Of a DNA stretch of 64,000 nucleotides, positions 57,701-64,000 are shown piece by piece; position 1 is the first letter of the stretch, and the number at the start of each line of letters is the position of its first letter. The notes beneath the pieces are model-generated. The model was not told where the DNA came from. It made no database searches and saw only the letters and a list, made by a program, of their open reading frames with translations. The translations under genes and the position numbers were made by a program. The DNA is from Asterochloris sp. CNOR1 (Eukaryota; Chlorophyta; Trebouxiophyceae; Trebouxiales; Trebouxiaceae). The stretch spans positions 62,001 through 126,000 of the forward strand of contig OZ017758.1 of NCBI GenBank assembly GCA_963969365.1. Direction: 5' to 3'.

Positions 57701-60700
57701 AGGCATCCACTCTCATGGAGTGTGTGCAGAGCAGTCTGACTTATGCAGAAGGGCATCAGCCTGAGCACAGGGCGCTCTGCAGGTACAGAACTCTTCGAAG
57801 ACATTCGAAACATCAAAATGGAGATAAGCAGCCCGTACACTGCATTTCACACATGAAGTAGTGTGCATACATGGGTGTCTCCGCCACACGCAAGCCTGAC
57901 ATGCCCTGCAGAACAGTCTGGGCATGGCATCACCCGTCTGCAGACAAGTTGCATGATGAAGATGGGTGCAGAATGAGGCGCCCTTACATACCAAGTTAAG
58001 CCTCATGCCACAACACTCTGCCACCTTCACATCGAAGAGAGACTCACTGCTGACGTGCAGCAGCCTTCCAAGCAGCGTGGCAATGCAGGTTGCCTTGCAG
58101 CAGGCCCTCACCTGTCCTGTAGTCCTGCAAGCGGGAGGCACACGCCCACACCTGCGTGTTCTCCTGCGGCTGTGGCCCATTCCCTTTCACGATGCTCAGC
58201 ATCTGGACGTCTCTCTGCAGCAGCCAATGTCATGGTGCCATTGTGATGCCTTGGGTGCGGAGGTCACAAACCGGTTCTCACTGTATGTGCGCTGCTTCAG
58301 GGAATGCTGAGGTGGCGCATGAAGACACAACAAGCAATTGGGCTGCTGTCACAGTTGGGCTGCTGTTGCAAAACATCCAGGGCAGACTGTGGTTGCAATG
58401 CTGCAGCCCCAGGTCCAGCCTGGTCCTCTCAACGGTGTTTCAGCAAGGCAGCTGACGACCAGAGTCACTGCTCAGCTGGAAGACTGCTGTGTTGGGTGCA
58501 CATGCTGCCCCTGTTCATGACAGTGAGTCCTCCGAAACATGTCCCCTTCTGCTTGCTCATCAGCCACTCAGGTATGCCGCAGCAGGAGATCTAAAGAGCC
58601 CAGCCCACAAGACACCAAGCCGGGTCATGCTCTGCTCAGGGTGTTGCAATCACCCACATGCGCCATGGACAAAGCAACTGAGGGCTTGCATGCATGATTC
58701 ACTCAAATAGCAGCGCATATGCTTGATGGCAGCTGAATGTGCCGTCACGGAGGAATGAGGAGCAATCAACCATAGCAGACCCACCTCTGTCATGCCCTGC
58801 AGGCTCGTATCTCACAGCATGGGCACCACAGCAAGTCGCACTGGCTTGCCCGCCTACCCAGGCCTGCCGCTTTCATGCTTTGTACACTTGCATGAAATAA
58901 GTTAGAAAGATGAGGAGCTTTCGTCACTCACCCTGCTCATGCCCTGTGTGGTCGCTTGTCATGCAGCTTGGGCAGGAAGGGCAGCACGGCTGTCAGGAGC
59001 GAGTTCCAGGGGGAGATGATGCGCTGGGACATGCTTTCCATCGAATGCTTCATGTCCTGCAAGGGCCAGCCACAGCTTTGTGTTGCTCCGGGAACCGCAT
59101 GAAGATGATGCGGTGGGACAAGTTCTGCATGGTGTGCTTCATGTCCCGCAAGGAAGGATTCACTTGCCATGTTGTCCCAGGCACCACAAGGGGATGCTGC
59201 GCTGGTAAACAATCTGCATTGCACTTCATGTCTTGCAAGGGGCAGGCTCCTGTTTGTGTTGCTCCAGCCATCTATAAATAATGCAAGGTGACACTTTTGG
59301 TATCCATGCAGCCAGACTGGCTTGCCCGCCCAACTCAATAGGCCTGATCCTCACCTGGGCGGCTGTTTTTCCCATTCAGGAAACATCTGAAGGTGCGGCT
59401 TGATGAACCTGGCACCCTGGTTTCTTTGCACCTAGCACCCAGCACTGCAGCTCTGGCTTGCGGTGCCAAGAGGCAGCCAGGCAGACCCGTCTAAGTGGAG
59501 GCTGCATTTCCTCCATATCTTCAGGCTGTGCAGAGACACAGCCAAGCAGATCTGTCTGAGCAGAGGTTGCAGGAGCGCCTCATCCTCAGGTAGGGGCTCT
59601 CCTTCCAAGCCCAGCTGCCATCCAGGTTCTGCTCCAGCAGCAGGGCATCGAAGGTGCATTTGAAAGTGGCCTCAGAGATGACGTCTGCACAGGGGAGCAG
59701 GTGAAGTCAGCCAGTCTGTTTTGTGTTCATTCTGGACAAAACCCTGGTGGCCTCATTGCAAAGGCGCGGCCAGCTGTAAACCTGCTGAGCGGGGAGGAGC
59801 ATACTGCTGCTGAGCCGGGAGGAGCCTTCCAAGCCTGCTGAGTGGGGAGGAGCCTTTGAGCCTGCTGCTGCTGAGCAGGGAGGGCCTGCTGCTGCTGAGG
59901 GGGAGGAGCCTGCTGCTGCTGAGTGGGGAGGAGCCTGCTGCTGCAAGCAGGAAGGAGCAAATGGCTGCTTGGCTCGAACACACTTTCAGCATGTTACATG
60001 CACAGGTACCCAGATCTAATGTCAAGACAGGTCATGCGATGCAATCCCAACAGGCTGTGTGCATGCACCACGCAGCGGCCTGACGTGCCGCAAGTGAGGC
60101 GCTGCATGGCCATGATCTGGACGCGAGGCTGGTCCAGCACATCTGATGCAGAGCCTGGAGGCTGCCCTAATTCAGCACACAGGAACTGCTGCAGCGACCT
60201 CACCTGCAGTGAGGCGCTGCATGGCCTCTGCCACATTGAGCACTCCTCCAACGGCCACCTTCTGCATGCCCTCTGTCGAAGCTTCCACATGAAGGGCCAC
60301 ATCTGCAAGGTAACAAAAACTCGTTGGACATGAGGTCGGAGGTCACTGTTTTGGGCGGAATGCTACCACGCTACAGCAAGGTGTGTCAGGCAAGATGCAT
60401 GCATATGTGTCTATGGCCAGTCAGGTGATGTGCAATGCAGCTGACGCACAAGCTCAGGTGTGGCAGCCAGCCATTCCATGGAGTGTGCTACCTGCTGCTG
60501 CCCTGTGCATGACCTCGTTAGCGACTTAGGCACTGCTACCCGTTTTGTAGAGGCAAGGGTATCAGACTGCATTGGGCACTGCCCAAGGGCACTGCCATGC
60601 CAGCAGGTGCAGCAGGGCTGGCAGGTGACCCCGGCTTAGGTACATGCACCTGCAGGCTGGTCGACGACATATCTGCACACGTACCTTTCTGATCGCCTCA

Positions 60701-61838
60701 GGGCTGAAGGCAACATTGACAGTCTTCCTGCAGAGCAAATTGCTGCAGGTAAAGGCTGAGCTGCCGAGCAGTGTCTGTACCCATAGACAGGGCCAATCTA
60801 GTTGAACAGGCAATACACATGCCCTTAGGTGATGTATCACTTAGGATTGCGCCAGCTCTGGTCGCAGCAGGCACCATTAAGATGACACAGCCGCAGCACA
60901 CGACTACCTCCGGGCAGAGCCCAGCAAACGCTGCCAGGGAGATGCCCCCAGAAAAAAAAGCAGAGAAAGGGCCAGGCCTGGCTTGCCCTAACAGGCAATG
61001 GCAAGTGGCTTGCTCACAGGCCAGACAGGCCTTGGCAGGTGCATGGCAAGCAGGTGGTCCCAACCTGATGTGGCGCCACTCCTCTGCGTCTGGGGTGCTG
61101 ACAATAAAATAATGTTGGGGAGCTGAGGGCTCGAGGCCCTGCACAGGATGAGCGCACGCTTAGGACTGGCCATGCTGTCCCCTCTGCTATGCTTGTGGAA
61201 ACATGTAAAACCATGTGGCCAGGGACAATGGACTGGAACTGGGTGGGGGTGAGGCTGAGAAGAGGACATGACAAGCGCTTGCCTTGTACAGTAAGCCCCA
61301 CTTGTTGAAAGCACCACTGGCTGCTAGCAGCTTCTGCCACTCTGCTGGATCTGAAATGACCACAGCCTCATGGAGACCAAATCGCACACAGAAAATGGGT
61401 CCAAATTGGCCTGCCCAGCTGAGAAACAACTTGTGCCTTTGCAGGCCAGCTCCTGCAAAGGCTTCGATGAGCTGTTAGACGTGGCAGCGCTGTCTCAGGC
61501 TGCATGGATGCAGACTTCATGAGGGGGCCTATACAGTCCGCTTAGCAGGTTGTTTATTCATGAAGGAGGCCTGAATCAAGACGTTCTGAGTCAGCCCAAT
61601 GTGTCCAAGCTAGAACCCACCTGCCAGATCCAATAGGTTGCCCAGCACAGGCAGCGCCTTGGGTCCTGCATGCACCAACTGGCACAAGATCGGCATCTGG
61701 TATGTTTCACCCTGGCGTGCACATAAGTGTACCTGGCATGCTGTGCAAGTCATAGCAGCGTTTTTTGGTCTGCCTGCGTAGCCAAAGACCACCAACAACG
61801 ACTGCCAGAATGTAGGCTATGAATCGGCAGATCTCCAT
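54712..61838 (-). CDS. Cytochrome P450 (with possible disabling lesions)
   Basis: Exons, read leftward: 61838-61733, 61665-61621, 61452-61283, 61138-61065, 60727-60685, 60302-60204, 59684 to about 59588, 59056-58943, 58214-58112, 57469-57345, 56543-56383, 55813-55649, 55371-55296, 55078-54943, 54765-54712. P450 hallmarks in order: N-terminal anchor FIAYILAVVVGGLWL; GPKALPVLGNLLDLAG; EEWRHIR (C helix W-x-x-x-R); I helix GAGFETTSHT; KEAMRLHPTIP (E-x-x-R); FWP of the PERF motif; heme loop PFSLGQRNCVGQQVA with the cysteine ligand. It is a heme mono-oxygenase, probably ER-anchored; family and substrate cannot be named. Problems: the joins 60685 to 60302 and 59588 to 59056 do not match phase; the exon at 59056 meets a TGA unless a GC donor at 58942 is used; and FWP/RF at about 55686-55692 needs a 2-nt shift. 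Divergent from TLC copy 2. Confidence 0.7.
54868..54985 (-). repeat. Copy of a P450 exon end
   Basis: The real exon (55078-54943) ends DDWFRDNEVIR at its donor. About 80 nt downstream on the minus strand, GGWFQDTNVIRV is encoded by a diverged copy (54870-54905) with a different donor context. Confidence 0.65.
59045..59250 (-). repeat. Three copies of the P450 exon-8 acceptor
   Basis: CTTCATGTCCTGCAAGGG (59049), CTTCATGTCCCGCAAGG (about 59138) and CTTCATGTCTTGCAAGGGG (about 59224) are spaced about 85-90 nt. Only the first continues into coding sequence; the second has lost the acceptor AG context on the minus strand (TTGCGGG). Confidence 0.7.
59781..59958 (+). repeat. GCTGCTGAG(C/T)GGGGAGGAGCC minisatellite
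   Basis: Seven to eight irregular units built on CTGCTGAGNNGGGAGGAGCC lie in a P450 intron. Unit length varies from about 21 to 36 nt. Confidence 0.85.
60070..60236 (-). repeat. Copy of the P450 exon-6 end
   Basis: AGTGAGGCGCTGCATGGCCATG (60088) duplicates AGTGAGGCGCTGCATGGCCTCTG (about 60209), the exon-6 end next to its donor. The copy keeps the exon part and loses the GTGAGG donor. Confidence 0.65.
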
Positions 61839-62064
61839 ATCACTGCTCGATACCAGCCCGGCTCGATGCCAGAACTGCACGATGCGACGAGATCTGCCTC
61901 AGCCTGAAGACCTGTCGAGGTGCATGAATGACTCAGCTGTCTTTGGATTCGGCATCCACAGTGCGCCTCACGGAGCCATCCATACAGTCAACTCCATTTT
62001 CCTCCACCAAGCGGAGGCGCGGCGGAAGGCTGATTCTCGGAGTCAGGGCCGTCAGCAGATCTAG
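61839..62064. promoter_or_regulatory. Short divergent promoter region between P450 and TLC copy 2
   Basis: Only 226 bp separate the two ATGs, which point away from each other, so both promoters overlap. No clear TATA element. An open frame from 61819 crosses the region but stops at 62064. Confidence 0.5.
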
Positions 62065-63793
62065 ATGTGCGCGCCTACCGTCAATCAGGCTTGGCAGGTA
62101 CGTTGGTTGGTTTGTGCTTACTTACCCATTTGGTCAGCCAGGTATCCCCCCGACCCAAATGGGAGCTAGACTGGCATTGAAACGCTGCATATAAGCATGT
62201 GAGAGAGAGCAAGATTTTCAGTCCCAAAGTAGTGGGCTGCCGCTTCAGTCAATATTTGACTGACATTGTATGGCTCTGTTTGCAGGCGCCTGCAACATGG
62301 AATGAGCCAACTAAGCTGACGCAAGAGCAGGCTGCAGCCTTTTTCAGTAACAAAGGCCTCAGCGAAAGCCGTCATGCATGGCAAGCAATATTCATCAGCT
62401 GCATGGCGAACCTGGCCGTCTTCAGCTTGTGCCGCTACATACATCCGGCCAGCCGCCTGGGGGTGCCAGAAAACAGGGCACTGCACTGGAGCCAGCGCGC
62501 AATGAAGGCGACATGGCATCATGACAGCTTCAGGTGGGCAGTCCCAGCTGTAGCTGTGGGTCATGCGGCGCCCTGACTTGACGACCTGAGGCGTGTACAA
62601 GCGGCTGCCATGCAGGCTGCTGCCAATGCATAAAGCGCATAACCAGGCTATACTATACTATACTATTCTATAGTATAAAGTGGCAGCTTCAGGAGATGGA
62701 TGTGCACATGGCATGCCCAGTGCAATGCCCAGCTCCAATGGACATGGGCATGCCCACCAAGGCAACATGAAATATTGACCAGACAGCCTTCTCCTGTCGC
62801 ATCTGCAGGCTGCTTGTTGTGCCTGACATACGCTCGGCCCGCATCAGCCCAGTGGCATTTTGGCTACACCCTTATCGATGAGGTCGCTCCCTCGGTGCTG
62901 CTGGGCTTCCTGGTCTCGGACACCCTGCTCATGGCCGCTTTGCGCCCCCTGCGATGCGCTTTCAACCTGGTCCACCACCTGATTTTGGGAGCTCTCATCA
63001 CCTTCCACCTTTGCAATGGCTGTGTCTTTAAGTTACACTACCTCTGGCTTTCTCTGGGGGACATTGTGGTGCCATTTCTACAGCTCAGGTGAGCATTCTG
63101 AAAACATGGTTGAGGCAGAGTTGGTGCCATTTGCCCTGCAATGCTACCCCATGATGTCTCCCCTTGCACTATGCGCTTCTGCTGGCATGCTACAGCGTCA
63201 GCATTATGAGGTACTGCAGCTGTGCCCCATCCGCTTGTGACGAGAACATTTTTGGATGCTTGCAGGTGGCACCTCGCCGTGACCAACAACAAGGGCACAA
63301 TTCTTCACGACCTGACTCTGGTGGCCCTCTGGATTGCGTTTGGCATTTCTCGCCCGATCACCATGTTGCTGGGCCTCAAGTCCACCTGGAGTCTGCTTTG
63401 GTAAGATTGTGGCTTGCAATACACCCTCAGCACACCAGCAGTCAAGCACAAATTTGCCCTGACGCTGGCAGCTGACAGTGTCGTTCAGTTGCAAACCATG
63501 TGTACACTTGACATGTCAAGTCTCAACCTGAGGTTGCTGGCCACAATGTGCTGCGCGCTTTGCTTGCCATTGTGATGTTGTGCTCATGTTGTATCTGCAG
63601 GCAAGTCCACATTCCCGCTGTGCCAATCAACCACTTGTCCCAGTGTGTCATGTGGTGTGTCCTGGTGGCTGGCTATGTTCTCAACCTCTTCTGGTTTTGG
63701 AAGATTTCAGGCCTTGCCTGGTGTGCTGCATGCAAGCTGCTCAAACCAGTCCTGGACTCAAACAATGTTGGCATACTTGCCCAGATCACTTAG
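62065..63793 (+). CDS. TLC-domain (TRAM/LAG1/CLN8-like) multi-pass membrane protein, copy 2
   Basis: Exons: 62065-62097 (MCAPTVNQAWQ, start least certain), 62286-62533, 62809-63088, 63266-63400, 63601-63793 (TAG). Segments: AIFISCMANLAVFSLC; HFGYTLIDEVAPSVLLGFLVSD and NLVHHLILGALITFHLCNG (TLC His-His); LVALWIAFGISRPITMLLGL; VMWCVLVAGYVLNLFWFW. It is more regular than copy 1 and exon 3 reads HFGYTLIDEV without interruption. Exon 2 ends in phase 2 while exon 3 needs phase 1 from its canonical acceptor at 62808, so a micro-exon or another splice site is missing from the model. Likely an ER membrane protein; lipid-related function is inferred from the family only. Confidence 0.7.
62650..62682 (+). 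repeat. TATAC microsatellite
   Basis: (CTATA)n-type run CTATACTATACTATACTATT followed by CTATAGTATA in the intron between TLC copy-2 exons 2 and 3. The end can fold as a small AT hairpin. Confidence 0.8.
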
Positions 63794-64000
63794 TCTGGCT
63801 GCCTGGATTTATTTGTCTATCCAGCATTTGCTTTCTGCTTGCTGTGGCATTTCAGTCCCAATATCCCCCCCCCTGACATGTGCCTGAGTTACCTCTAGTA
63901 CCACAAAGCGCACCCCCTCACCGCCAGCACAGTCCGCTACCAGAGCGTCAGGAAACTTCCAACCCAGTCTCCAGACTTGCAATCTGCAGCCTTATGGCCC
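63794..64000. other. Downstream of TLC copy 2
   Basis: Probably 3' UTR. Parts (CCAGTCTC.AGACTTGCAATCT) still resemble the downstream region of copy 1 near 53640-53680 (CCCAGTCTCTGCACTTGACATGTGCAATCT). No gene visible. Confidence 0.5.

Larger units (their letters stand above)
61450..63800 (+). repeat. Right copy of segmental duplication (P450 5' end + TLC gene)
   Basis: Collinear with 51240-53480. Examples are AGGAGGCCTGA(A/G)TCA stretches at about 61564 and 51334, and GTGGCAGCGCTGTCTCAGG near 61480 beside ATGGCAGCGCTGTCTCAGC near 51286. Confidence 0.8.

Noticed and set aside
1-64000. tRNA, rRNA or transposon genes
   Set aside because: No cloverleaf, rRNA core, transposase, reverse transcriptase or long terminal repeat could be recognised by eye; a covariance-model scan was not possible.

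Overview
The window is nuclear DNA of an intron-rich, GC-rich eukaryote, most likely a chlorophyte green alga of trebouxiophyte type. The clues are many short exons joined by GTGAG...TGCAG introns, a Rubisco-LSMT-like SET protein, Ala/Pro/Gln-rich low-complexity proteins, a secreted GH5 cellulase-like protein, and no bacterial-style operons. Long single ORFs are misleading here. The genes emerge only when exons are joined by splice sites, phase and protein family. The organism call is inference.

Layout. (1) 13-3081 (+): SET-domain lysine methyltransferase, 5' partial. (2) 3635-6655 (+): GNAT acetyltransferase with a C-terminal tail. (3) 16042-7220 (-): 898-aa single-pass membrane protein with signal peptide, Ala/Pro-rich ectodomain and basic cytoplasmic tail. 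(4) 17412-30102 (+): 1308-aa, 17-exon RGG-box protein that I do not recognise. (5) 41692-30301 (-): 23-exon secreted protein with CBM-like domain, GH5 domain, linker, second GH5 domain and CBM-like domain. (6) 50686-42676 (-): 768-aa coiled-coil protein. (7) 51240-63793: a segmental duplication holding two TLC-domain membrane proteins (+) around one cytochrome P450 gene (-, 61838-54712), plus a decayed 5' remnant of a second P450.

In genes 3, 4 and 6 every chosen exon keeps phase from start to stop (coding totals 2697, 3927 and 2307 nt, all multiples of three), so those models are strong. The models of genes 5 and 7 each contain named junctions that I could not resolve.

The most unusual property is what fills the introns. 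In nearly every gene, introns carry degenerate copies of their own exon-intron junction: the acceptor TGCAG plus the first 20-60 nt of the neighbouring exon, or the exon end plus donor. Copies are single or in short arrays. Some are fresh tandem repeats (101 bp at 46615-46913; about 62.5 bp at 44630-44930). Others are decayed, with stops or frameshifts. This looks like intron growth by tandem duplication of splice junctions. GC-AG introns also appear unusually common. Other points of interest are a GH5 domain that has lost both catalytic glutamates beside one that keeps them, and a 76-bp hairpin where the first GH5 strand should be encoded.
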